Positions 1 through 11,235 of a stretch of 52,755 bases of DNA are shown in pieces (position 1 is the first letter of the stretch; each line of letters opens with the position of its first letter). The DNA is from Actinomycetes bacterium (GTDB taxonomy: Bacteria > Actinomycetota > Acidimicrobiia > Acidimicrobiales > RAAP-2). Location: positions 1-52,755 of the forward strand of contig JAJYXE010000018.1 in NCBI GenBank assembly GCA_021791145.1, in the 5' to 3' direction. Under the pieces are notes generated by a model. The model saw only the letters and a list, made by a program, of their open reading frames with translations. It had not been told where the DNA came from and did no database searches. Both the position numbers and the translations under genes were made by a program.

Positions 1-72
1 AGGCGCCCCGCCGACCGCAGGCGCCCCGCCGACCGCAGGCGCCCCGCCGACCGCAGGCGCCCCGCCGCCGGG
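1..72. repeat. 18-bp tandem repeat inside purF
   Basis: Three identical 18-bp units (aggcgccccgccgaccgc) occupy 1-54 and a diverged fourth follows at 55-72. On the minus strand they keep the purF frame and code for AVGGAP. The array may continue beyond the left edge, so its copy number is unknown. Confidence 0.9.
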
Positions 73-573
73 CACCGCCTCGGCGGGCGGGAGTGCACGG
101 GCAAGCAGCTCCGCGAGCACGTCGCTGTCGGTCGCGACCATGCCGGGGAGCATCCCGCAACGCGCGGCGAGCGCGGCCGTGTTGGTCAGGTTTCCGTTGT
201 GCCCGAGCGCGAAGCCGGCGCCGGGGACGGGGCGGTAGACCGGTTGGGCTGCCCGCCAGTCCGAGGATCCGTGCGTCGAGTAGCGCGTATGCCCCATCGC
301 CAGGTAGCCGCTCAGCCCCGAGAGGGTCCGCTCGTCGAAGACCCGGGTGACCAGGCCCATTTCCTTCACGACGGTGATCGTCCGGCCGTCGCTCACCGCC
401 ATCCCCGCAGACTCCTGGCCGCGGTGCTGGAGGGCGTAGAGGCCGTCGAAGGCGAGGGCCGACGCCGATCGTCCCGGCGCGTACACCCCGAAGACTCCGC
501 AGGCTTCCTTCAAGATCCGCTGCTCCGCCCCTGTCGTCCGCCGGTCCGGCGCGGCGGCGCACGTGCGCGGCAC
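1..573 (-). CDS. purF: Amidophosphoribosyltransferase, N-terminal part (cut by window edge)
   Basis: PurF catalyses the first committed step of purine synthesis, PRPP plus glutamine to phosphoribosylamine. Only the glutaminase (Ntn) domain is inside the window. The catalytic Cys is in EACGVFGVYAPG, followed by LYALQHRGQESAG, GHTRYSTHG and LGHNGNL, all typical of the family. The GTG at 573 would give a propeptide of about 23 residues before the Cys, as in other actinobacterial PurF proteins. A TTG at 513 (MKEACG) behind a weak GGCGGAG site is the alternative. A TACACT element at 608-603 fits a promoter for the GTG start. At the window edge the frame runs into in-frame 18-bp repeats coding AVGGAP, which is not a normal PurF feature. 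It lies apart from the other pur genes, across the divergent PHP gene. Confidence 0.9.
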   Translation of the reverse strand, partial: MPRTCAAAPDRRTTGAEQRILKEACGVFGVYAPGRSASALAFDGLYALQHRGQESAGMAVSDGRTITVVKEMGLVTRVFDERTLSGLSGYLAMGHTRYSTHGSSDWRAAQPVYRPVPGAGFALGHNGNLTNTAALAARCGMLPGMVATDSDVLAELLARALPPAEAVPGGGAPAVGGAPAVGGAPAVGGAP

Positions 574-602
574 GGGAGGCGACAGCTCGTCGGTTCTGAC
601 GC

Positions 603-629
603 AGTGTACTGGGCGACCGGTAGCGTGAG
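603..629. promoter_or_regulatory. Divergent purF / PHP promoter region
   Basis: The minus strand carries TACACT at 608-603, about 30 bp before the purF GTG. The plus strand carries TAGCGT at 621-626, 9 bp before the preferred PHP start. Both fit the TANNNT -10 pattern used elsewhere here. No good -35 is visible. Confidence 0.45.
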
Positions 630-635
630 GTGGGC

Positions 636-1484
636 GTGATCGACCTGCACACGCACTCCACGTGCTCGGACGGCACCGATGCGCCAGAGCGGATCCCCGA
701 GCTCGCCGCGGCGGCCGGGTGCAGTGCCGTCGCGCTCACCGACCACGACACCCTGGCCTGCATCGGGCGCGCCCGGGCACGGGCCGACGAGCTGGGGATC
801 GAGCTCGTGGCAGGCTGCGAGGTGTCGTGCCGCTACCGCGGCGTGAGCGCGCACGTGCTCGTGTACTTCGTCGAGGACGGCGCGGGACCCCTCCCAGAGG
901 AGCTGGCGCGCCTGCGCGCCGACCGCATCGCCCGGAACCGCCGGCTCGCCGCCCGGCTCGAGGAGCTCGGCGTCCCGATCAGCTACGAGGAGATCGTCGG
1001 GGCCGCTGCCGGCGAGGAGAGCGCCGGACGTCCCCACGTCGCGGCGCTCCTCGTGCGCCACGGCCTGGCCGAGTCGATCCCCGACGCCTTCGATCGCTGG
1101 CTGGGCGAGGGAGGTCCCGCCTACGTCCCCAAGGCGCGGGTGACGCCGGCCGAGATCGCGGCCGCCGCGACCGCGTCGGGCGGCGTCTGCGTGCTCGCCC
1201 ACCCGCTGACCCTCGGTGTCGACGCCGCCGGTTTGGAGGAGGTGGCCGCCGAGCTGGCGGACGCGGGCTTCGCGGGCATGGAGGCCTATTACGCCCGGTA
1301 CCCGCCCGGTGAACGTGCCCAGCTCGTCTCGGTGGCCAGGCGCCACGGGCTCGTCCCGACGGGAGGCTCCGACTACCACGGGGACGTGAAGGCCGGTCTG
1401 TCGGTCGGGAAGGGAGAGGGCGATCTGTGCGTGCCCGACCGCGTCCTGGCCGAGCTGGCGGCGCGGCGTCCCGCACCCTGTTGA
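636..1484 (+). CDS. PHP-domain phosphoesterase (RNase AM / nucleoside bisphosphate phosphatase type)
   Basis: A 282-residue PHP-domain protein related to E. coli YciV/RNase AM and 3',5'-nucleotide phosphatases, which use a trinuclear metal site. The metal ligands are in order: DLHTHSTCSDG near residue 3, LTDHDT near 37, GRPHVA in the middle, VLAHPL, and GGSDYHG near the end. GTG at 636 is preferred because the protein then begins VIDLHTHS, as is usual for the family, with TGAGG just upstream; an in-frame GTG at 630 would add two residues. It converges on purL with 9 bases between the stop codons. The exact substrate cannot be read from sequence. Confidence 0.88.
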   Translation: MIDLHTHSTCSDGTDAPERIPELAAAAGCSAVALTDHDTLACIGRARARADELGIELVAGCEVSCRYRGVSAHVLVYFVEDGAGPLPEELARLRADRIARNRRLAARLEELGVPISYEEIVGAAAGEESAGRPHVAALLVRHGLAESIPDAFDRWLGEGGPAYVPKARVTPAEIAAAATASGGVCVLAHPLTLGVDAAGLEEVAAELADAGFAGMEAYYARYPPGERAQLVSVARRHGLVPTGGSDYHGDVKAGLSVGKGEGDLCVPDRVLAELAARRPAPC

Positions 1485-1493
1485 CGAGGCCGT

Positions 1494-3746
1494 TCAGGCC
1501 CGCTCGAGGCTGCCGGCCAACGAGCCCGCCCAGCTCTCGGCCAGCTCGGTCATCGAGAGGTCGACCAGCATGCCTGCCCGGCCCTCCACGAGGATCCGGT
1601 CCCCTCCGGCTCGCCCGATCACCGCAGCGGGGACCCCTGCCGCTGCGGCGCGTGCGCACAGCGCCGCGGGGTGGCTCGTCGCGGCGAGGATGCGGGACGG
1701 GAGCTCGGTGAACAGCTCTGCGTGGCCGTCGATCCCCGAGACCACGACGCCCGTGCCCCCGGCGACGGCCATCTCGGCGAGCGCCACCCCGAGCCCCCCG
1801 CCCGAGACGTCGTGCACGCCGTCGAGCAGCCGGCCGCCCCCTCCGATCGTCTCGGCCACCAGTGCCGCCACGAAGCCGCTGACGCGGGCATGCGCCTCGG
1901 GGTCGAGGGGAGGGAGGACGCCCCGGCGGCGGTCTCGGCACTCCAGCGCCCAGCGGCTGCCGGCGAGCGGGTGCGCGACGGCGCCGGGTGCGCGGCGCGC
2001 TCCGAGGAGCACCACGCTCGCGCCGGCGGCGAGCACAGGCTCGGGCGGGCGGTCGACCAGCCGCTCGACGAGGCCGAGCACGCCGAGCACGGGCGTCGGG
2101 GGGATGTCGACGCCGTCGGTCTCGTTGTAGAGGCTCACGTTCCCCCCGACCACCGGGAGGCCCCACACACGGCACGCCTCCGCGAGACCGTCGACGGTCT
2201 CGGAGAGCTGCCATACGACCTCGGGGTGCTCGGGGTTCCCGAAGTTGAGGCAATTCACCACGGCGACGGGGGAGGCGCCCACGCAGGCCAGGTTCGCCAC
2301 GGACTCCGCCAGCACCAGCGCGACTCCCGCGCGCGGGTCGATCGCGCACCAGCGCGGCGCGGAGTCGGTGGTCACCGCGACCCCGCGCTCGCTCGGAGGG
2401 AGCCCGGGCCCCGCGAGCCTGAGCAGCGCCGCGTCGCCGCCGGGGCCGACGACCGTGTTCAAGAAGAGCTGATGGTCGTACTGGCGGTAGACCCAGCTCG
2501 GATCGACCAGGAGCGCACGGAGCTCCGCGCCGCAGTCGCCGAGGGGCTCCGAGGCAGAGGGATCGTCCGCGCGGGCGCGCTCGAGGTCTGCAGGCGGGCG
2601 CATCGGCCGTTCGTAACGTGGCGCGTCCTGGGCGAGCGACGCGGCGGGGACGTCGCCGAGGATCCTGTCGCCGTCGTGGACGCGCAGCCGCCCCGGACGG
2701 CGCGCGTCGTCGGTCACGGTGCCGATCATCGACGCCTGCACCTCCCAGCGCCCGCACAGCGCCTCGACCGCTGGCCACGCGTCGGGCGTGACGATGGCGA
2801 GCATCCGCTCCTGGCTCTCGGAGGTCATGACCTCCCAGGGCGCCATCTGCGGCTCGCGGCGGGGGACGGCGGCCACGTCGACGTCCATCCCGACCCCGCC
2901 ACGCGCCGCGGTCTCGCTCGTCGCGCACGCGAGGCCCGCACCGCCGAGGTCCTGGATCCCGACGACGAGGCCGGCGTCGAGCAGGGCGAGGCACGCCTCG
3001 ATCAGCCGCTTCTCCTCGAAGGGGTCGCCCACCTGCACGTTGGGCCGCTTCGCCCCGTCCGCGCGGCCGCTCAGGCCGGCGGACGCGAGCACGCTCACGC
3101 CGCCGATGCCGTCACGGCCCGTCGCCGAGCCGAGCAGGACCGCGAGGTTCCCCCTGCCCGACGCTCGCCCCAGCACAAGCCGGTCCGCACGGAGCGCCCC
3201 GAGGCACAGCACGTTGACGAGCGGATTGCCCGCGTAGCACGGGTCGAACGTGAGCTCGCCGCCGACGGTCGGCACGCCCACCGAGTTGCCGTAGGACGAG
3301 ATGCCCGACACCACGCCGTCGATCAGCCAGCGCTGGCGCGCGTCGTCGGGTGGTCCGAAGAAGAGCGCGTCCGCCACCGCGAGCGGTCGGGCGCCCATGG
3401 TGAAGATGTCGCGCAGGATGCCGCCGACCCCGGTGGCCGCCCCCTGGTGCGGCTCGACCGCCGAGGGGTGGTTGTGGCTCTCGATGCGGATCGCGACGGC
3501 GATGCCGTCGCCCGCGTCGACTACCCCAGCGTTCTCCCCCGGCCCCACGAGGACCCGCTCGCCCGCGGTCGGAAGCCGCTGGAGGTGGACGCGCGACGAC
3601 TTGTACGAGCAGTGCTCGCTCCACATCACGCCGTAGAGCGCGAGCTCGAGCTCGTTGGGCTGGCGGCCGAGGATCTCGACGACGCGGGCGAGCTCCTCGT
3701 CGGTGAGGCCGAGCGCCCGGTGGAGCGGTGCCGGAGCGGCCGTCAT
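1494..3746 (-). CDS. purL: Phosphoribosylformylglycinamidine synthase subunit PurL (small form)
   Basis: PurL uses ATP and ammonia from PurQ to convert FGAR to FGAM. The 750-residue length is that of the small PurL, which works as a complex with separate PurS and PurQ, both encoded just upstream. Diagnostic stretches are MWSEHCSYKSS near residue 40, GPGENAGVVD, ESHNHPSAVEPHQGAATGVGG near 90, and the later VGGNVSLYNE and GVHDVSGGG. The ATG at 3746 overlaps the purQ stop codon (ATGA), which fixes the start. It is the last gene of the purADBCSQL operon. Confidence 0.97.
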   Translation of the reverse strand: MTAAPAPLHRALGLTDEELARVVEILGRQPNELELALYGVMWSEHCSYKSSRVHLQRLPTAGERVLVGPGENAGVVDAGDGIAVAIRIESHNHPSAVEPHQGAATGVGGILRDIFTMGARPLAVADALFFGPPDDARQRWLIDGVVSGISSYGNSVGVPTVGGELTFDPCYAGNPLVNVLCLGALRADRLVLGRASGRGNLAVLLGSATGRDGIGGVSVLASAGLSGRADGAKRPNVQVGDPFEEKRLIEACLALLDAGLVVGIQDLGGAGLACATSETAARGGVGMDVDVAAVPRREPQMAPWEVMTSESQERMLAIVTPDAWPAVEALCGRWEVQASMIGTVTDDARRPGRLRVHDGDRILGDVPAASLAQDAPRYERPMRPPADLERARADDPSASEPLGDCGAELRALLVDPSWVYRQYDHQLFLNTVVGPGGDAALLRLAGPGLPPSERGVAVTTDSAPRWCAIDPRAGVALVLAESVANLACVGASPVAVVNCLNFGNPEHPEVVWQLSETVDGLAEACRVWGLPVVGGNVSLYNETDGVDIPPTPVLGVLGLVERLVDRPPEPVLAAGASVVLLGARRAPGAVAHPLAGSRWALECRDRRRGVLPPLDPEAHARVSGFVAALVAETIGGGGRLLDGVHDVSGGGLGVALAEMAVAGGTGVVVSGIDGHAELFTELPSRILAATSHPAALCARAAAAGVPAAVIGRAGGDRILVEGRAGMLVDLSMTELAESWAGSLAGSLERA

Positions 3747-4423
3747 GCCGCAGGGACGCCCGCCGCCGCGCCGACCAGCGCGCGCAAGAGCGGCAGGCCG
3801 TCCGAAGAGCCCACCAGCGCGTCGCTCGCCCGCTCGGGATGCGGCATCAGCCCGACGACGTTGCCCTCGGGGCTCGCGACGCCCGCGATGTCGTCGACAG
3901 AGCCGTTGGGGTTCTCGACGTAGCGCAGGACGACCCTCCCGGCCGAGCGCAGCTCGGCGAGCGTCGCGACGTCGCACACGTAGCTCCCCGAGAAGTGGTT
4001 CACGGGGATGCTCAGCTCCGTGCCGGGCTCGAGGCCGCTCGTGAGCGCGGAGCGTGCGGACTCGACGCGCACCCGCGCGGGCGCGCAGACGAACCGCAGC
4101 CCCCGGTTCTTCACGAGCGCCCCGGGGAGCAGGCCGGCCTCGGTCAGCACTTGGAAGCCGTTGCAGATGCCGAGGACCGGGCCTCCGGCGGCGGCGAAGC
4201 GCGCCACCGCGGCCATCACCGGAGAGAAGCGCGCGATGGCCCCGGGCCGGAGGTAGTCGCCGTGCGCAAAGCCACCCGGCAGCACCACCGCGTCGAACCC
4301 GTCCAGGCGGTCCTCGCGGTGCCAGACGAGCGTCGCCGCCGCGCCCGCGCGCTCCAATCCTGCCACCGTGTCGTGCTCGCAGTTGGTCCCGGGGAAGACG
4401 ACGACGCCGATCCGGGCGCTCAT
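3743..4423 (-). CDS. purQ: Phosphoribosylformylglycinamidine synthase subunit PurQ (glutaminase)
   Basis: A class I glutamine amidotransferase of 226 residues that supplies ammonia to PurL. The sequence begins RIGVVVFPGTNCEHDT, with the nucleophile Cys in LGICNGFQ and the His/Glu pair in LMPHPERA. Start (ATG at 4423) and end both overlap neighbours by 4 bp (purS upstream, purL downstream), so PurS, PurQ and PurL are probably made in a coupled ratio. Confidence 0.97.
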   Translation of the reverse strand: MSARIGVVVFPGTNCEHDTVAGLERAGAAATLVWHREDRLDGFDAVVLPGGFAHGDYLRPGAIARFSPVMAAVARFAAAGGPVLGICNGFQVLTEAGLLPGALVKNRGLRFVCAPARVRVESARSALTSGLEPGTELSIPVNHFSGSYVCDVATLAELRSAGRVVLRYVENPNGSVDDIAGVASPEGNVVGLMPHPERASDALVGSSDGLPLLRALVGAAAGVPAA

Positions 4424-4689
4424 CGCTCGCCCGCGGGCTCGAGTCCCTGCAGCTCCACGTCGCTGTCCTCGATCACTGGGTTGGCGAGGAGCCGGCGTGC
4501 GAGCTCCTCAGCTCTGCGCCCGGCCGTCGCGGCATCCGCCGCCTCGATCTCGAACCGGAAGGACCTTCCCGCGCGGACCTCGCGGACCTCGTCGAACCCG
4601 AGGGCGGGCAGCGCCCGCTCGATCGTCGCCCCCTCGGGGTCCGCGATGCCAGGCCGCAGGCGGACCTCCACCCGCGCCGCAAACTTCAT
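4420..4689 (-). CDS. purS: Phosphoribosylformylglycinamidine synthase subunit PurS
   Basis: An 89-residue protein that bridges PurL and PurQ in the FGAM synthase complex and helps pass ammonia. It opens MKFAARVEVRLRPGIADPEG and contains ALGFDEVREVRAGRSFRFE, the usual PurS core. The ATG at 4689 overlaps the purC stop, and its own stop overlaps the purQ ATG. Confidence 0.95.
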   Translation of the reverse strand: MKFAARVEVRLRPGIADPEGATIERALPALGFDEVREVRAGRSFRFEIEAADAATAGRRAEELARRLLANPVIEDSDVELQGLEPAGER

Positions 4690-5591
4690 CGCCGCGCACC
4701 GTACCAGTCGGCCAGCCGCCGCCCGGTCACCCGCTCGTAGGAGGCCACGTAGCGCGCGGCGGTCGCCTCCACGACGTCCGGCGGGAGCGGCGGCGGCGGC
4801 GGCCGCTTGTCCCACCCGCTCGACGCCGCCCAGTCTCGCAGCGGCTGCTTGTCGAACGCGGGCGGCGTCGTGCCGGGCACGACCTGGTCGGCCGGCCAAA
4901 GTCGCGAGGAGTCCGGCGTCACCACCTCGTCGCAGAGGCACAGCTCGCCGTCGACGAACCCGAGCTCGAACTTCGTGTCGGCGAGCACGAAGCCGGCGGC
5001 GGCGGCGCGGGCGGCGGCCTTGGCGTAGAGCCCGAGAGAGATCTCTCGCGCCTGTTCGGCGGCCGCGCGCCCCACGATCGCCGCCGCGTCCTCGAACCCG
5101 ATGTTGAGGTCGTGTCCCTGCCCGGCCTTCGTCGAGGGGGTGAACATCGGCTCGGGGAGGCGGTCTGCGAGCCGGAGGCCCCGGGGCACGGGCGTGCCGT
5201 GGACCGTGCCCGCCTCCACGTACTCGTCGTAGGCCTGTCCGGCGAGGTACCCGCGCACGATGCACTCGATCGCGAGCATCTCCGCGCGCCGCACGAGCAG
5301 TGCACGGCCGTCGATCGACGTCCATCCGGGACCCCTCAACGTCGCGGCCCCGGGCACGAGCGCTGCGATCACCTCTGGATCTGCCGCGAGCAGCGTGCCC
5401 GGCGCCACCCCGGCGAGGACGTCGGTCCAGAAGGCCGTCATCGCGGTGAGGACCCGGCCCTTGTCGGGGATCGGCTCGGCGAACACCACGTCATAGGCGC
5501 TGATCCGGTCCGAGGTCACCATCAAGAGGGCGCCGTCGCCCGCGTCGTAGAGCTCTCGGACCTTGCCGGAATGGACGAGCGGCAGCGTCAC
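4686..5591 (-). CDS. purC: Phosphoribosylaminoimidazole-succinocarboxamide synthase
   Basis: SAICAR synthetase joins aspartate to CAIR. The 301 residues run from HSGKVRELYDAGDGALLMVTSDRISAYD through IECIVRGYLAGQAYDEY and FTPSTKAGQGHD to LADTKFELGF and PDSSRLWPAD, the order expected for the family. GTG at 5591 overlaps the purB stop (GTGA). The C-terminal third contains a poly-Pro stretch (KRPPPPPLPPD) in a region that is variable between species. Confidence 0.96.
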   Translation of the reverse strand: MTLPLVHSGKVRELYDAGDGALLMVTSDRISAYDVVFAEPIPDKGRVLTAMTAFWTDVLAGVAPGTLLAADPEVIAALVPGAATLRGPGWTSIDGRALLVRRAEMLAIECIVRGYLAGQAYDEYVEAGTVHGTPVPRGLRLADRLPEPMFTPSTKAGQGHDLNIGFEDAAAIVGRAAAEQAREISLGLYAKAAARAAAAGFVLADTKFELGFVDGELCLCDEVVTPDSSRLWPADQVVPGTTPPAFDKQPLRDWAASSGWDKRPPPPPLPPDVVEATAARYVASYERVTGRRLADWYGARR

Positions 5592-6894
5592 TCCGGCCCG
5601 CCTTCTCCGAGGGTCCCGAGGGCGTCGAGGAACCGCCGCCGATGGCGGAGCATCCGCTCGAGGTCGAACGCGCGATCGAGCTCGGGGCGCTCGAGGACCA
5701 CGTCGGGATCGTCGGCGAGCACCGATCGGAAGCTCCGATTCGCCGCCGCGGCCTCCCGCGCGTCGCGCTGGACGATGCGGTAGGCGTCGTCGCGCGCGAG
5801 CCCCGCGTCCACGAGCGCCAGGAGGACGGACTGGCTGAAGACCAGCTCGGAGATGTTGGCCCGCGCCCTTTCCGCGTGCACGACCAGCCCGGAGACGAGC
5901 GCGGTCGCCTTGCGCAGCACGTAGCACGCGAGGAGCGACGCATCGGGGAGCGCCACCCGCTCGACCGAGCTGTGGGAGATATCGCGCTCGTGCCACAGCG
6001 CGACATCCTCGAGTCCCGCGACCGCATACCCCCGAAGGAGGCGCGCGAGCCCGCACAGCCGCTCCGAGAGGACGGGGTTGCGCTTGTGCGGCATCGCCGA
6101 GCTCCCCTTCTGCGCGGACCCGAAGGGCTCCTCCACCTCCCCCACCTCGGTGCGCGAGAGGAGGCGGACCTCGGTCGCGATCTGCTCCACGGTCGCCCCC
6201 GCGGAGGCGCACGCATAGAGGTACTCGGCGTGCCGGTCCCTTGCGATGACCTGGCTGGCGGGCACCGGCTCGAGCCCGAGCGCCCGGCAGACGTGCTCCT
6301 CGACCGACGGGTCGACGTTGGAGTAGGTCCCCACAGCGCCCGAGACCTTGCCGACGGCCACCGCCCGGCGAGCGCGCTCGAGGCGTCCCAGGTCCCGGTC
6401 CGCCTGCAGCGCCCAGAGCGCGAACTTCGCCCCGAAGGTCGTCGGTTCCGCCTGCATGCCGTGCGTCCGGCCGGCGACCGGGACGTCGATGAGCTCCTCC
6501 GCCCGGGCGCGCAGCGCCGAGACGAGCCGGCGCGCTGCGTCCACCAGCAGGTCGGCGGCGCGCACGAGCGTCGCGCACTGGGCGGTGTCGACCACGTCCG
6601 AAGAGGTGAGCCCGTAGTGGACCCACGACGCCTCGGGGTCGCCGATCCGGGACTGCACCACGTCGACGAACGCGGCGACGTCGTGGTCGGTCACACGCTC
6701 GCGCGCCTCGACCTCCGCCACGAACGCCTCGTCCACCACGGGCGCGCGCCGGCGCACGGCCTCTGCGTCGTCGGGAGGGACCTTGCCGGCGAGGGCGAGC
6801 GCCTCGACAGCGAGCAGCTCCACCTCGAGCCAGGTCCTGAGCCGCGCCTCGTCGCTGAACAGCGCGGCCATGTCGGCGGGGCTGTAGCGGGGGA

Positions 6895-6898
<4 letters not shown>
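5588..6898 (-). CDS. purB: Adenylosuccinate lyase
   Basis: PurB cleaves SAICAR and adenylosuccinate, releasing fumarate, so it acts twice in the pathway. The 436-residue product begins VIPRYSPADMAALFSDEAR and contains the fumarase/ASL superfamily loop GSSAMPHKRNP near residue 260, plus VHYGLTSSDVVDTA and AGRTHGMQAEPTTFG, which hold catalytic residues. The GTG at 6898 overlaps the purD stop. Confidence 0.97.
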
Positions 6899-9560
<2,662 letters not shown>

Positions 9561-9992
9561 TCAGCCCCCTGCGATCGCGCCGAGCACGACGAACGGCTCC
9601 TTGCCCGAGGCGACCTCCTCGGGCAGCGGGGCGTCGGGGGGCTCGTGCGAGAGGTCCTGCGCGCAGGCGAAGAACCTGACGAACGGCCGTCTCCTCGCCG
9701 TCGAGCGGTCCCGGATCGTCCCACCCAGGGTCGAAAAGCGCGCTTCGAGCTCGTCGAGCACGCTGCGCTGCGTGACCGAGCCGGCGACCGCCAGCGAGAC
9801 CTCCCCCTGCACACCGGCGAGGGTGCGGAGGTGCGCCGGCAGCACCACGCGCACCACGTGCGCATCGCGCGCACCGGCCTTCCCCCCGCGGGCCTGGCGC
9901 GCACCGGCCTTCCCCCCGCGGGCCTGGCGCGCACCGGCCTTCCCCCCGCGGGCCTGGCTCGCACCGGCCTTCCCCCCGCGGGCCTGGCTCAC
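9561..9992 (-). CDS. MoaD/ThiS-like ubiquitin-fold protein with N-terminal repeats
   Basis: A 143-residue product whose last ~100 residues look like a MoaD/ThiS sulfur-carrier or ubiquitin-like fold: beta start [16 protein letters not shown], helix [16 protein letters not shown], and a C-terminal Gly-Gly (LGAIAGG) directly before the stop. In this fold the terminal GG is normally adenylated and thiocarboxylated or conjugated. The first ~40 residues are four 10-residue repeats ([10 protein letters not shown]). The GTG at 9992 overlaps the stop of the BNR-repeat gene (GTGA), so the two are probably co-translated. In-frame GTG codons at the HVVRVV segment are alternative starts that would remove the repeats. 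No MoaE or MoeB homologue is nearby, so its role is open. Confidence 0.78.
   Translation of the reverse strand: MSQARGGKAGASQARGGKAGARQARGGKAGARQARGGKAGARDAHVVRVVLPAHLRTLAGVQGEVSLAVAGSVTQRSVLDELEARFSTLGGTIRDRSTARRRPFVRFFACAQDLSHEPPDAPLPEEVASGKEPFVVLGAIAGG
9871..9990. repeat. Four 30-bp tandem repeats at start of MoaD-like gene
   Basis: Exactly four 30-bp units fill 9871-9900, 9901-9930, 9931-9960 and 9961-9990. Units differ only at one base near the end (ggcgc or ggctc). Each codes on the minus strand for ten residues rich in Arg, Lys, Gly and Ala. The array fills the interval from the gene's start codon to the body of the domain. Confidence 0.95.
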
Positions 9993-11104
9993 ACCAGGTC
10001 CTGCGCCTCGACCGACAAGACGGCCGGCAGGTGCTCGGCGACCGCCACCCAGTGCTCGCCGCCGTCGGCCGAGGCGTACACCTGGCCGCCGGTGGTCCCG
10101 AAGTAGACGCCGCACGGATCGAGGTGGTCGACGTCCATCGCGTCGCGAAGGACGTTGGTGTAGCAGTGCTCCTGGGGGAGCCCGCCGGTGAGCGGCTCCC
10201 ACTCGCCGCCGCCGGTCCTCGAGCGGTAGACGCGGAGCTTTCCCTCGGGCGGGTAATGGACCGAGTCGCTCGTGATGGGCACGACGTACACGGTGTCCGG
10301 CTCGTGCGCGTGCAGGGCGACCGGGAAGCCGAAATCGCTCGGGAGGTTCCCACTCACCTCGCGCCAGGTCTCGCCGGCGTCGTCGCTGCGCATCACGTCC
10401 CAGTGCTTCTGCATGAAGAGGGTCTGCGGGCGCGCGGGGTGCTGCGCAATCCGGTGGACGCAGTGGCCGACCTCCGCCTCGGGCTCGGGCATGAACGCCG
10501 AGTGCAACCCCGTGTTCTTGGGGGCCCAGGTCTCACCCCCGTCGTCGGAGCGGAACACCCCCGCCGCGGAGATCGCGACGAACATCCGCCGCCGGTCGGC
10601 GGGGTCCAAGAGGATCGTGTGGACCGCCATGCCGCCCGCGCCCGGCTGCCAGCGGGGACCCGTCTCGTTGCCCCGCAGGCCGGAGAGCTCAGCCCAGCTC
10701 AGGCCCCCGTCGACGGAGCGGAAGATCGCCGCGTCCTCGACGCCCGCGTACACCGTGTCGGGGTCGTCGAGCGAGGGCTCGAAGTGCCACACCCGGGCGA
10801 ACTCCCAGGGATGGGGCGTCCCGTCGTACCACTGGTGGGTCCCCGTCTCCCCCTCGTAGGTGAAGTCGTTGCCCACGGTCTCCCAGGTCTCACCGCCGTC
10901 GTCGGAGCGGTGGACCACCTGGCCGAACCACGAGCTCGACTGCGAGGCGTAGATGCGGTCGGGGTCCGCCGGGGACCCCTTCAGGTGGTAGATCTCCCAT
11001 CCGGCGAAGTGCGGGCCGTTCACCGACCATCTCCGGCGCGTCCCGTCGGAGGTGAGGACGAACGCCCCCTTTCGCGTGCCGACCAGGAGACGGACTCGGC
11101 TCAT
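9989..11104 (-). CDS. BNR/Asp-box repeat beta-propeller protein (sialidase-like fold)
   Basis: A 371-residue beta-propeller with repeated Asp-box motifs: [44 protein letters not shown] and [11 protein letters not shown]. Databases often call such proteins exo-alpha-sialidase or WD40/YVTN/BNR-like, but the Asp-box marks only the fold, and the catalytic Arg triad of true sialidases cannot be assigned here. No signal peptide is visible ([17 protein letters not shown]), so it is probably cytosolic. The ATG at 11104 has a very strong GAGGGGGGAGC site, and a TACGCT element at 11166-11161 is a likely promoter. It overlaps the MoaD-like gene by 4 bp. Confidence 0.85.
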   Translation of the reverse strand: MSRVRLLVGTRKGAFVLTSDGTRRRWSVNGPHFAGWEIYHLKGSPADPDRIYASQSSSWFGQVVHRSDDGGETWETVGNDFTYEGETGTHQWYDGTPHPWEFARVWHFEPSLDDPDTVYAGVEDAAIFRSVDGGLSWAELSGLRGNETGPRWQPGAGGMAVHTILLDPADRRRMFVAISAAGVFRSDDGGETWAPKNTGLHSAFMPEPEAEVGHCVHRIAQHPARPQTLFMQKHWDVMRSDDAGETWREVSGNLPSDFGFPVALHAHEPDTVYVVPITSDSVHYPPEGKLRVYRSRTGGGEWEPLTGGLPQEHCYTNVLRDAMDVDHLDPCGVYFGTTGGQVYASADGGEHWVAVAEHLPAVLSVEAQDLV

Positions 11105-11235
11105 GCTCCCCCCTCTCTCATGGCTCTCACAGGTCCGGCGCAGCTCGCGCGCCGGGCGCGAGCGTAGGCCTCGAGAGGTGGGACGTGCGCCGGGTGCGAA
11201 ACTCATCGGGGCGCCCCCGAGCGAGCGCCCCGCGC

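Noticed and set aside
93..639. Plus-strand frames over the purF region
   Set aside because: They are antisense to clear PurF motifs on the minus strand and encode Arg/Pro-rich sequence only.
979..3923. Very long open frames on the opposite strands and other frames of purL and the PHP gene
   Set aside because: They are shadows produced by high GC content: Arg/Ala/Pro-rich sequence without domains, lying over a gene with clear motifs.
9989..11104. Assignment as a true secreted sialidase
   Set aside because: Only Asp-box propeller repeats are visible; there is no signal peptide and no identifiable catalytic Arg triad.
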